Positions 33,486 through 40,755 are shown, counted from the stretch's first letter. The stretch: DNA of 54,265 nt from Promicromonospora soli (GCF_014653785.1 NZ_BNAS01000005.1:187090-241354); one strand, 5' to 3'. A program made the numbers and translations. Notes: generated from the sequence alone by a model not told the origin.

Positions 33486-34544
33486 CTAGATGCCCGACCC
33501 GCCGCCGGACGTGTTGGTCCACCGGGCGTGGTATTCGTTCAGCGAGTACCTCTTCTGCTGACCGCTGGTGGAGGTGATCTCGAGGCCGAACTGCATCGTG
33601 TCGAAGTCGGTGTTGACCAGGAGGCCTTCCGACGCGGCCCATTCCCAGACCGCCAGGGCATCCACGGTGCCGCTATTGCGTTGTGAGGCAGGGATGAGCT
33701 GCAAGACGTTCCAGCCGGGGTTCGCCTGCCAGACCTCCGCATAGCGGATGCCGCCGATCGTCACGTTGGACCTGACCTTCGTCCCCCAGCCGCCTGCCTT
33801 TGGGTACCAGCTCGTGAAGACCATGACCTCGTCCTGGTTGCCGGTGGACCAGATGTCGGTCGTCCAGTTCCACCAGTCTCCGCTGCTGGTGGGGGCCGAC
33901 GAAGTGTTGTACGTGAACGTCGCCGACTTCATCTCGGCCAGGGGGGTGTGCGGCCTGACCGAGGTGTTCGGGTACGACTTGATGCCGCCGCCGGTCTGGG
34001 TCGAGTCGACGTACCACGAGTTCACGCTGTTGACGTGCAGGCACTGCGAGTCGTTGCCCTGGTTGCCCCACACGTTGTTGTAGATCGTCCAGCTGCCTTT
34101 GGTGTACTCCCCGAACGAGTTGCACGAGGAGTAGACCGCGGCCTGCGCCGGAGGCGCGTCCGGCGTTCCTGTGCTGGGCGACGGGGCCCCACTGACACCG
34201 CGGCCGTCTTCGCCGTCGCTTGAGCCTCGGCTGCTGCTGCCCGCCTCGGCCTCGGCGGCTGCCTCCGCCTCGGCGGCCTCAGCCGCGGCGGTGTCCGAGG
34301 GGCTGGGGCTCGGGCTCGGGCTGGGGCTCGGGCTGGCCGTCGCGGACGCGCTGGCGCTGGCGCTCGCCTCCGGCGACGAGCTGATCAGGGGGCCGTCAAA
34401 CCTGGGATCGACCGACGCGTCGCTGCCGGCGATGTTGCCGGCGATGGTCGGCGCGAGAGCGGCGGCGCCACCGAGGACGACCGCGAGGCCGACGACGACC
34501 GGCACGAGCCACCGGGGACGCAGGCGGCTCAGGAATGATGCCAT
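33486..34544 (-). CDS. Exported GH12-like endoglucanase with Ser/Pro/Ala linker
   Basis: 352 residues. A TM/signal anchor at about 12-35, a low-complexity linker (about 55-133: SPSPSP, then Ala/Glu and Ser/Gly runs), then a beta-jelly-roll domain (about 138-350) with GSWTIYNNVWGNQGNDSQCLHV, a GH12 hallmark. Candidate catalytic residues are Glu239 in DEVMVFT and Glu322 in GLEIT. GH12 enzymes cut beta-1,4-glucan or xyloglucan. It lies immediately inside att A, in the position where element 1 carries another exported protein. Confidence 0.75.
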   Translation of the reverse strand: MASFLSRLRPRWLVPVVVGLAVVLGGAAALAPTIAGNIAGSDASVDPRFDGPLISSSPEASASASASATASPSPSPSPSPSPSDTAAAEAAEAEAAAEAEAGSSSRGSSDGEDGRGVSGAPSPSTGTPDAPPAQAAVYSSCNSFGEYTKGSWTIYNNVWGNQGNDSQCLHVNSVNSWYVDSTQTGGGIKSYPNTSVRPHTPLAEMKSATFTYNTSSAPTSSGDWWNWTTDIWSTGNQDEVMVFTSWYPKAGGWGTKVRSNVTIGGIRYAEVWQANPGWNVLQLIPASQRNSGTVDALAVWEWAASEGLLVNTDFDTMQFGLEITSTSGQQKRYSLNEYHARWTNTSGGGSGI

Positions 34545-34839
34545 GGGGTCTTTTTCCCTCTCGTGAGGCGAAGAGGGGGCCGGAAGGACGCGCCGCCCTC
34601 GGCTTTAGGCCAGACCTTGCACGGTTGCTGCGCAGGTCGTCAAGACTTCAAAAGCCCGGCGGCTGCGTCGCTATGTCCTCGACCTTGCGCAGTATGGAGT
34701 CGTACACGCTCGACCGGGCCCTGCCAGGTATAGACGAACGGCCCGCCCAGGAAACCCTGGGTGCGGCCTGCCGCCCCCTGCTCTGGTTCCGCACCTCGCA
34801 TTGCGTGCGCGAACCGCTGGCGCGCACGTCGTCGGACCG
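34545..34839. other. No gene recognised between the GH12 promoter and the regulator remnant
   Basis: About 300 bp containing the upstream region of the GH12-like gene (34545-34620) and sequence without a coding pattern I can support. Antisense translation past the regulator remnant gives no recognisable family. Confidence 0.5.
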
Positions 34840-34957
34840 CTGTAGAGCCGCGTCCAGCATCCGCTGAACATCAGGCCGTTGTCGTGAACCCGGGTTCTGG
34901 TGCCATCCCGCAACGGTTCGCGGTGCGAGGCCGAGGTGTGTGTTCGGCGAACTCGTC
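34840..34957 (-). pseudogene. Remnant of the element HTH regulator gene
   Basis: Translates on the minus strand to LGLAPRTVAGWHQNP and QRPDVQRMLDAALQRS, nearly identical to the HTH domain of the HTH-Nudix gene in element 1 (nucleotides 40034-40147). Only about 118 bp remain; the 5' end is cut where integrase sequence begins. Confidence 0.85.
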
Positions 34958-34965
34958 GCCGGCTC

Positions 34966-35185
34966 ACGATCTACGGCACACCGCTGCGTGCCTCTGGCTC
35001 GCCCATCGCGTCGACCTGGCCACAGTGCAGGCATGGTGCGACCACAAGTCCGCCGCGACGACGGACCGATACCTGCATTTCCTCGGAACCGTGCCGATGT
35101 CGCGGGCCTGGAGCGCCTGAACGACGGTCGGGGGAACCTCGGGGGAACCCACGACGCGGAGGACGCCTCCCAGGCAACGAAGCCG
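34966..35185 (+). pseudogene. Integrase C-terminal remnant fused to the regulator remnant
   Basis: Encodes HDLRHTAACLWLAHRVDLATVQAWCDHKSAATTDRYLHFLGT (catalytic H-x-x-R, K/H and Y positions recognisable), then a frameshift, then GLERLND and DAEDAS. It matches 44464-44684 of the intact integrase. Directly upstream, within 10 bp, lies the regulator remnant, so the intervening replication genes were deleted in one step. No tRNA repeat follows it. Confidence 0.85.
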
Positions 35186-35212
35186 CGCCGCAGTCACCCC
35201 TGTCGGCCTGCA

Positions 35213-35520
35213 TTATCCGGACACGCTCCTAGGAGACACCCGCCCGAGCAGCGTGATCGCACGTTCCCGCATCTCGACCTTGCGGACTTTGCCTGTGACG
35301 GTCATGGGGAACTGATCGACCAGCTGGACATACCGCGGAATCTTGTAGTGGGCCAGATGGCCCTGGCAGTACCGCTTGACGTCCTGAGCGGTCAGCGGCG
35401 CGGCCCCGGAGCGCATGATGATCAGGCCATCAGTTCCTCGCCGCACTTGGCGTCGGGGACGCCGATGACCTGGACGTCGACGACGTCGGGGTGGGAATGG
35501 AGTTCCCTTCTCGTGATGCG
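35213..35520 (-). pseudogene. Acyl-CoA/AMP-ligase C-terminal domain fragment
   Basis: HPDVVDVQVIGVPDAKCGEELMA in one frame continues, after an apparent single-base loss near 35421, as IIMRSGAAPLTAQDVKRYCQGHLAHYKIPRYVQLVDQFPMTVTGKVRK, the C-terminal domain of AMP-forming acyl-CoA synthetases with its catalytic GK end. The N-terminal 400 residues are absent. It is a scar inside element 2. Confidence 0.85.
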
Positions 35521-35524
35521 CGCG

Positions 35525-35995
35525 CTACGGCTTGAGGTCGAGGTGTCGGCGTAGCGCCGTGGTGAACTCGTCGACCCGTGCCAGCTGTTCCGGGGAGAGC
35601 GCCTCGACGAAGAGCTCGTGCACGTCACGCAGGTGCGGCACCGAGCCGGTCCGGAACGATTCCGCACCGAGGTCGGTCAGCCGCACGTCGATGCCGTGGA
35701 CGTCGTCCGGGCACGGAGCCCGGTGTACGAGCCTGCGCTTCTCCATCCGTCCCAGGTGGTGGGACAGGCGACTGCGCTGCCAGCCGATGAGTTCGGCCAG
35801 CTCGGAGGAACGCAACGTCCTCCGGTCCGCCTCGCTCAGTGCGAGCAGCACCCGATAGTCGGCGGAGGACAAAGACGAATCGCTCTGAAGGCGTCCGTCC
35901 AGGATGGCCCGCAGTGTTTCGGCGGTCTCGATGTAGTTGCGCCAGATGCGCAGCTCCTCGCGCGTGGGCATCTCGCGGCGCTTGCCGTGAGCCAT
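35525..35995 (-). CDS. MarR family transcriptional regulator
   Basis: 156 residues with a MarR winged helix: LSSADYRVLLALSEADRRTLRSSELAELIGWQRSRLSHHLGRMEKRRLVHRAP. ATG 35995 follows GGGAGGT. It is divergent from the secreted SMP-30-like gene, with two near-perfect TTGACATGTCAA-type palindromes between them, so it almost certainly controls both genes. Confidence 0.88.
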   Translation of the reverse strand: MAHGKRREMPTREELRIWRNYIETAETLRAILDGRLQSDSSLSSADYRVLLALSEADRRTLRSSELAELIGWQRSRLSHHLGRMEKRRLVHRAPCPDDVHGIDVRLTDLGAESFRTGSVPHLRDVHELFVEALSPEQLARVDEFTTALRRHLDLKP

Positions 35996-36009
35996 GGCAC
36001 CTCCCGGGA

Positions 36010-36050
36010 TTGACATGTCAACTCCTCATGGTACAGGGTTGACACGTCAA
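36010..36050. promoter_or_regulatory. Pair of MarR-type operators
   Basis: TTGACATGTCAA (36010-36021, perfect palindrome) and TTGACACGTCAA (36039-36050, one position off) lie 29 bp apart centre to centre, between MarR and its divergent neighbour. The first box also supplies a TTGACA -35-like hexamer for the plus strand. Confidence 0.75.
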
Positions 36051-36112
36051 TCCCAATCAGGGTGAGACCTACCTCCGACTCGCTGTCGGATTCTGTGAGA
36101 AAGAAGAATGAA

Positions 36113-37090
36113 ATGAAGCTCTCCACGTCCATCGTCGGCGGTGTCCTCGCCGGCACCTTGGCGCTCGGCCTCGCCGCCGTCACCACCGCGTCCGCCACCG
36201 AGACGAACACCCCCGCCACGACTGAGGTCGCGGTCTCGGCATCCGACCGGGTCTTCCCCTCGACACTGTCCCTGCCCGACGGCTCGGTCCCGGAGGGAAT
36301 CGCGATCAGCGGCATCCACGCGTACGTCACCTCCTTCGCCGACGGCACCGTCTACAAGCTCAACCTGGCCACCGGCAGGTACAAGGTGCTCAGCCCGGCC
36401 ACCGGTACCGGCGCGGTCGGCATCATGCTCCATGACGGACGCCTGTTCGTCGCCGGCGGCACCGCGGGCACGGTGCGGGTGCTCGACCCGGGCAGCGGCG
36501 AAGAGCTGGCCAGCTACACCGTCGGCACCACCGGCCAGACCTTCATCAACGACTTCACCGTGCTCGACGGCGTCGTCTACGCCACCGACACGTTCAGCCC
36601 CGTCCTCCACAAGCTCCCGCTCGGGGAGAACGGTGAGCTGCCCGCGGCGGACCAGGTCGAGACCATCGCCCTGGACGGCATCACCTACAGCGAGGGCTTC
36701 AACGTCAACGGCATCACCACCACCCCCGACGGTGAGGCTCTCCTGCTCGTCCAGACGAACACCGGCCTGCTCTACCGAGTCGAGGAGAGCACCGGCGCTG
36801 CTGACCAGGTCGACGTCGGCGAGGCCGACCTGACCTGGGGCGACGGGATGCTGCTCGAGGGCAACACGCTCTACGTCGTGCGGAACTTCCCCAACACCGT
36901 CGCGGTGCTCGAGCTGGACGACACCGGCACCACCGCCGCCCTGACCGACGAGCTGACCGACCCGCGCTTCGACACCCCCACGACCATCGCCCGGTTCAAG
37001 GACAGCTTCTACCTGCCCAACGCCCGGTTCACGGCCGAGGACCCCTCGAGCGCCAACTTCTTCGTCACCGCCATCCCCGACGCGTCCTGA
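36113..37090 (+). CDS. Secreted SMP-30/gluconolactonase-like beta-propeller protein
   Basis: 325 residues with a Sec signal peptide (about 1-29, cleavage likely after SATA/SASA-type Ala) and repeated beta-propeller blades: GIAISGIHAYVTSFADGTVYKLNLATG, GIMLHDGRLFVAGGTAGTVRVLDPGSGE, NDFTVLDGVVYATDTFSPVLHKLP and NGITTTPDGEALLLVQTNTGLLYRVE. Similar proteins are lactonases or binding propellers; catalytic metal ligands cannot be fixed here. MarR-controlled cargo of element 2. A strong nested hairpin follows. Confidence 0.75.
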   Translation: MKLSTSIVGGVLAGTLALGLAAVTTASATETNTPATTEVAVSASDRVFPSTLSLPDGSVPEGIAISGIHAYVTSFADGTVYKLNLATGRYKVLSPATGTGAVGIMLHDGRLFVAGGTAGTVRVLDPGSGEELASYTVGTTGQTFINDFTVLDGVVYATDTFSPVLHKLPLGENGELPAADQVETIALDGITYSEGFNVNGITTTPDGEALLLVQTNTGLLYRVEESTGAADQVDVGEADLTWGDGMLLEGNTLYVVRNFPNTVAVLELDDTGTTAALTDELTDPRFDTPTTIARFKDSFYLPNARFTAEDPSSANFFVTAIPDAS

Positions 37091-37113
37091 TCCGCCGCTA
37101 TCGCAGCAGGGAC

Positions 37114-37171
37114 GCTGGGCGGGGCGAGAACCCGGGTCCGCACGGACCCTCAGATTCCCGCCCCGCCCAGC
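37114..37171 (+). terminator. Nested hairpin terminator after the SMP-30-like gene
   Basis: 13-bp perfect outer arms (GCTGGGCGGGGCG at 37114-37126 and its complement at 37159-37171) enclose a second stem GGGTCCG-CA-CGGACCC. It begins 23 bp after the stop codon. Confidence 0.75.
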
Positions 37172-37274
37172 AGAGTGCGCCAGCACGGATCCTGAGCAAG
37201 GCGTCACTCGCGTCGCGGCGTCGTTCCCATCTTGTGGGCGGAGATCTGACTCGCTCCGCACACCTTGCGCCGGC

Positions 37275-37450
37275 CCCGGGAGTACCCGAGGCGCGGAGGA
37301 CGCTTCCTAGGCACTTCCTCGGCACCCGGGCCACCGGTCGCCGAATGCGGGAGCGGCTGGGGGTACCTTGATCCACAGCGTTCGACCTCCGACACGAAAC
37401 ACCTGCTGCCGCTCGCTCACAGTGACGACGAACTGGTACCTGCAACGAAG
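37275..37450 (+). pseudogene. Scrambled integrase 3' remnants at the right end of element 2
   Basis: Two short matches to the integrase end occur here: 37277-37311 resembles the GAGGACGCCTCC tail (compare 33225-33257), and 37418-37450 resembles the TTNRYLH region but joins directly to the post-integrase CAACGAAGAAACCCC. Rearranged and non-coding. Confidence 0.7.
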
Positions 37451-37451
37451 A

Positions 37452-37492
37452 AACCCCGCCTGACCGGAGCGTTTGCCCTGGTCAGACGAGGT
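37452..37492 (+). terminator. Integrase terminator, copy B
   Basis: AACCCCGCCTGACC pairs with GGTCAGACGAGGTT with two mismatches; equivalent to the hairpins at 33270 and 44694. Confidence 0.7.
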
Positions 37493-37500
37493 TTCTACCG

Positions 37501-37543
37501 GTGGAGCTAGGGGGATTCGAACCCCCGACCTTCTCATTGCGAA
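37501..37543 (-). repeat. att site B: 43-bp 3' half of tRNA-Ala(CGC)
   Basis: Identical to site A and to the 3' half of the intact tRNA. It is the left boundary of element 1 and right boundary of element 2. The next roughly 100 bp match the sequence right of site A (about 33360-33450), the conserved left end of this element family. No gene is seen from 37544 to 37849. Confidence 0.92.
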
Positions 37544-37849
37544 GACGGCCCAGGGCCTCACGTGGCGAATCTCCCGCGTCATTACGCGTGCATGTGGTGC
37601 GTCCAACCCTTCCGCATGCGGTGGCGGGGGCCATCGGGAGGCCGCGCTTGAGGTTCGAAAGGGCATGCCAGTGCAGGCTGCCGCTGGGACCCGTCAGCTC
37701 TACCGAATTCGCGGGATGGGTTTGCCACCGCCACCGCGTTTACGGATAAAAGAGCAATTGAGGAATCAGCCGAGCAAACGAATCGACACCCCACAGAATA
37801 GGACCTAGCAAAGCGGCTTCACCCAAAGGATGAAGCCGCTTCGACGGCG

Positions 37850-38095
37850 TTATCTGATGAACACAGGAAGAAGGCTGTATACACCAGGAATGATGGCGGG
37901 AAAAATCATGAGGAGCGACCATGCTACGAGCACCGAGGCCCCAGCGAGGACCCACGGAAACCGCCTACCGAACAGCGCAGTCAGAACGGCCACCAAAGCG
38001 GTGATCAATGGAGCGTAAAACGCGGCAATGAAAGCGAATGCCAGTCCGGCCGCCAGCGCCGGAGTGATTTTTACAGACTTTTCCTCGTTGCTCAT
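37850..38095 (-). CDS. Small membrane protein, unknown
   Basis: 81 residues, short charged start (MSNEEKSVKI) then two or three hydrophobic helices, with GRRFPW between them. ATG 38095 has GGAG four bases away; ATG 38104 is an alternative after GAGGGG. Lower GC at third positions than the flanking chromosome. Cargo of element 1; function unknown. Confidence 0.6.
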   Translation of the reverse strand: MSNEEKSVKITPALAAGLAFAFIAAFYAPLITALVAVLTALFGRRFPWVLAGASVLVAWSLLMIFPAIIPGVYSLLPVFIR

Positions 38096-38197
38096 TCTCT
38101 CCATAACTCCCCTCAAAGCAAGCGATCACTGGCGGGCCACAAGCATTAACCGCGCCGCCAGTGATCTCAGTCTTGGCGATTCTAACGTTAGTGCGCT

Positions 38198-38857
38198 TTA
38201 ACCAGCCGCATCACCGTTCCACGAGAAGTACGCCGACCCGTTGCCGTGCATGTAGATGTCGATGCGCGGGTAGAAGTGCACAGGCACCCCCGCGGGTGTC
38301 CAAGTCGCATGCCACTGCAACTTGCTGTAGTAGCCAGAGTTAGCGATGGAGTTCCAGTTGTAGTAGCTCTTGTTGTGGCTGTAGACCGAGACGTCGGTAT
38401 AGAGCGAGGCGTCCAATACGCTCTGGCTCGCACTGGGACTCGTGACCTTCCCGGTAACTTTGCTCCAGCACCAGGAGACCGAATGCTTGAGCCTGTAGTA
38501 GCCGTCGTACTGTGCGACGTCGTAGGCAGACCTGCACCCGGTGGAACCTGTCGGCGCTGGCATCGTGTAGTTGCCGGCCGCAAGGATCGTAAATTCGCCG
38601 GGAGCTGGCTCGTCGCTCGAACTCGGCTCCATAAGGGCTTCCACAGAAACCGGCATGGTGACCCGGTGAGTATCCACCAGTTTGCCGCCGACAGTGTAGT
38701 CCTTGATAACCATCTCGATCGACGGCTCGGCAGCTTCGTCGGCAACGCCTGCGGCAAGTCCGCCGCTAGCGGGTGTGGCGGACACCGGACCCGCACCCCA
38801 CAGCAATCCAGCGATCAGCACTGGCGTCACCAGCACTGCCCTCTTTGAGATTTTCAT
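38198..38857 (-). CDS. Secreted protein rich in Tyr/Ser/Trp, unknown function
   Basis: 219 residues. A clear signal peptide (about 1-27, ending VSATPA), an acidic propeptide-like stretch, then a domain (about 95-219) with GCRSAYDVAQYDGYYRLKHSVSWCWSKVTG and many aromatic residues (SYYNWNSIANSGYYSKLQWHATW). Two cysteines may pair. I recognise no family. RBS-like GGAGCG precedes the ATG. Codon use is less GC-biased than in the chromosome, as expected for acquired cargo. It occupies the same end of element 1 as the GH12 gene does in element 2. Confidence 0.65.
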   Translation of the reverse strand: MKISKRAVLVTPVLIAGLLWGAGPVSATPASGGLAAGVADEAAEPSIEMVIKDYTVGGKLVDTHRVTMPVSVEALMEPSSSDEPAPGEFTILAAGNYTMPAPTGSTGCRSAYDVAQYDGYYRLKHSVSWCWSKVTGKVTSPSASQSVLDASLYTDVSVYSHNKSYYNWNSIANSGYYSKLQWHATWTPAGVPVHFYPRIDIYMHGNGSAYFSWNGDAAG

Positions 38858-39035
38858 AACGCTCCGTCGGTTCTGTGACTATTGTCCGAACTGCGTGGGC
38901 AGTCTGCCAGACCGTCATGGCACGTGGCTCCGGATTCGTTACGAACGTGGGTGAACTTTGGAGGGCCAGGACAGGATCGGCTCCTCGGGATCGATCTTTC
39001 AGGCCACCTCTCCCACCTACTCGACACAGCGAACG

Positions 39036-39232
39036 GGGTAGCGCATGTAGCGGATCGAGCCGCTACCAGTAGCGCGGGCGCTACCGCACCCGCTACCCCC
39101 GGGAGCCGCTAGATTCCAACGATCCTCACCAGGGGTAGCGGAAGTAGCGGCCTCCAGCCACAGGTCCTCGATATCGCCGAAACCCGGGTTCTGGCGCTCC
39201 GCGGGTAGACGTTACCCGCGCTACCGCTACCT
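39036..39232. repeat. Cluster of about ten GTAGCG/CGCTAC units, non-coding
   Basis: In under 200 bp the hexamer GTAGCG and its complement occur about five times each, often as GGTAGCGG, arranged as both direct and inverted repeats. The 38858-39234 gap has no supportable gene. Iteron-like; a replication origin, or binding site for an element protein, is possible. A GGGGTAGCGG unit recurs in the inverted repeat at 43205. Confidence 0.7.
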
Positions 39233-39234
39233 CG

Positions 39235-39645
39235 TCAGCCGACTTTCGTCGTGAGGTAGTCCTGCACTGCTGGCGCGAAGCCGTAGGGCACGTAGTCGGA
39301 GAACTTGTCCGGCGTTGCCCAGACGATGTCTGCGAGCTCTTCGGTGTCAGCGACGTACGCCTCGCCGCTGACGACGTCGCACGCGACGTAGCCCATGAGG
39401 CGACCGGTGTTCGGGTGCACGCGCTCCCCCAGCACCTTCACGGCCTCGACGGTGAGCCCGGCCTCTTCGGCCGTCTCGCGGACGGCCGCCTGTTCAAATG
39501 TCTCGCCCTGCTCGACGGCGCCAGCCGGGAACTGCCACGAAAGCGAACCCTCGGAAACGCGACGCTGGACCAGGAGCAACTTCCCGTCCTGGACGATGAT
39601 CGCCGCCGCGATGGCGGGCTTCGCTTCGGTCACTGCCTCAGACAT
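39235..39645 (-). CDS. Nudix hydrolase with canonical motif
   Basis: 136 residues. The Nudix box spans about residues 42-64 (GAVEQGET then RETAEEAGL) and matches G-x5-E-x7-REU-x-EE-x-GU. It should hydrolyse a nucleoside diphosphate derivative. pSAM2-type elements encode a Nudix protein (Pif) involved in transfer immunity; a similar role is inference. Its ATG overlaps the end of the upstream HTH-Nudix gene by 8 bp, so they are coupled. Confidence 0.88.
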   Translation of the reverse strand: MSEAVTEAKPAIAAAIIVQDGKLLLVQRRVSEGSLSWQFPAGAVEQGETFEQAAVRETAEEAGLTVEAVKVLGERVHPNTGRLMGYVACDVVSGEAYVADTEELADIVWATPDKFSDYVPYGFAPAVQDYLTTKVG

Positions 39646-40217
39646 GCGTGCCTCCCAGCACTTCGAGGATCGGCGGGTAGATATTGCTCTCCGGAACGAA
39701 CTTGCCGAGGTCCGCCACGGCTACCCATGCGACGCTGGCGTTCTCCACGACGTCGCGATTCTCCGCCTCACCGGCGAGGTAGTCACAGTGGAAATATTCG
39801 CAGTACACGCCCGTGTGCGGGTGCACGCGGGCTCCGATCTGCTCGCGGACGGAGCAGTGAACGGCGGTCTCGACGTAGGTCTCACGTACCGCGGCATCGG
39901 CCGGCGACGCTCCGGGTTTCACGATGCCCGCGGGGAACTGCCAGCGGAGCGCGCCGTCGTCGCGACGCTGGACCAGGAGCACGGAGTCGTCACGCTGGAC
40001 CACAGCCAGGGCGACGGTGAGCCGCTGCGGCTCGCTGTAGAGCCCCGTCCAGCATCCTCTGAACGTCTGGCCGCTGTCGGGTCGCCGGGTTCTGGTGCCA
40101 GCCCGCGACGGTTCGCGGTGCGAGGCCGAGGTGTTCGGCGAACTCTTCGTTGGACATGCGTAGCGCGGATTGGAGCCGGGCGGCTCGCTCGCCGTTCCAC
40201 GCATCAATCACAGTCAA
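39638..40217 (-). pseudogene. HTH-Nudix fusion regulator, frameshifted between the domains
   Basis: From TTG 40217 (GGGGG eight bases upstream) one frame gives TVIDAWNGERAARLQSALRM and LGLAPRTVAGWHQNP, an HTH domain common in AICE regulators, ending LDGALQR near 40030. The next frame then gives LTVALAVVQRDDSVLLVQRR and a Nudix domain to 39638. One base must be skipped near 40020-40030 to join them. The Nudix box is degenerate (Ala at the first Glu, VE for EE, Ala for Gly). It could be a mutation, or two overlapping products with an unseen internal start. Confidence 0.65.
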
Positions 40218-40323
40218 TGCAATCACCCCCTGAATCGGTTGCACCGGCACTGCATCGGGACTGCATCGGGGCGTCATCGATCGCCCACCCGAACAGCGGT
40301 TCGCTGGTCACATGCGAAACGAC

Positions 40324-40650
40324 CTACGCGGACCGAGCATCTTCGAGAGCCTGCACCCGCGCTTCGAGCGCGGCGACGCGCTCCGCGAGGCTCTCGTCTC
40401 CAGCCGACGCCGTGCGCTGTTCGGCAGTGGCGACGAAGACGCCCTTGCCCTGCTGTCCGATGACGTAGCCCTCCGCCTTGAGCGCACTGAGCGCGTCCCG
40501 GACGACCGTGCTGGAGACGCCGTGCTCCGCCTGGAGCGCGGCCGACGAGGGCAGTTGCGCACCCTCGGAGAGTTCACCGCTGACGATGCGGCGTCGGAGT
40601 TCTCCGGCCAGACGACGACCGGCGGGTTCGCTCGTGAGGTTCGTGTTCAT
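40324..40650 (-). CDS. GntR family repressor, KorSA-like, short form
   Basis: 108 residues. The GntR winged helix is in LAGELRRRIVSGELSEGAQLPSSAALQAEHGVSSTVVRDALSALKAEGYV (about 14-63), followed by a short coiled-coil tail (about 84-105) and no effector domain. KorSA of pSAM2 is a GntR-type repressor of element activation. Here it is divergent from the replication operon across a region with four GCACTA-type repeats. Confidence 0.85.
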   Translation of the reverse strand: MNTNLTSEPAGRRLAGELRRRIVSGELSEGAQLPSSAALQAEHGVSSTVVRDALSALKAEGYVIGQQGKGVFVATAEQRTASAGDESLAERVAALEARVQALEDARSA

Positions 40651-40669
40651 CAGGGCACCGCCTCCTTAT

Positions 40670-40755
40670 GCACTAAGTACAGCACACCCCACCTGCGACT
40701 TCACGGAAGTTCACTCGTAACACTTGACGCACTATGTGCACTAGGTGCACTGTGG
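40670..40755. promoter_or_regulatory. Direct repeats of GCACTAxGT, candidate GntR operators
   Basis: GCACTAAGT at 40670-40678, then three tandem 9-mers at 40729-40755: GCACTATGT, GCACTAGGT, GCACTGTGG. The tandem set overlaps a TTGACG hexamer (40724-40729) facing the replication operon, so binding would block that promoter. Confidence 0.65.

Larger units (their letters stand above)
33317..37500. mobile_element. Element 2: tRNA-Ala-inserted element, decayed, 4.2 kb between att A and att B
   Basis: Bounded by two identical 43-bp tRNA 3' copies. It carries a GH12-like gene, remnants of an HTH regulator and of integrase fused by deletion, an AMP-ligase fragment, a MarR gene and a secreted SMP-30-like gene. 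No integrase, excisionase or replication gene survives, so it could move only with help from the integrase of element 1. Confidence 0.8.

Noticed and set aside
34648-34839. Functional 128-residue protein containing the HTH remnant
   Set aside because: Only about 40 residues match the regulator; the rest has no family resemblance and the start lies in integrase antisense.
38941-39112. Small plus-strand proteins between 38882 and 39112
   Set aside because: They overlap the repeat cluster, use rare codon patterns and have no ribosome site or family match.
39990-40060. Programmed ribosomal frameshift site between HTH and Nudix domains
   Set aside because: No slippery heptamer or obvious downstream pseudoknot is visible; a simple mutation is the easier explanation.
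40031-40207. N-terminal 60 residues of a 189-residue Nudix protein starting at 40207
   Set aside because: This stretch is the HTH domain read in the wrong frame; the HTH frame is conserved in the remnant at 34840-34957.
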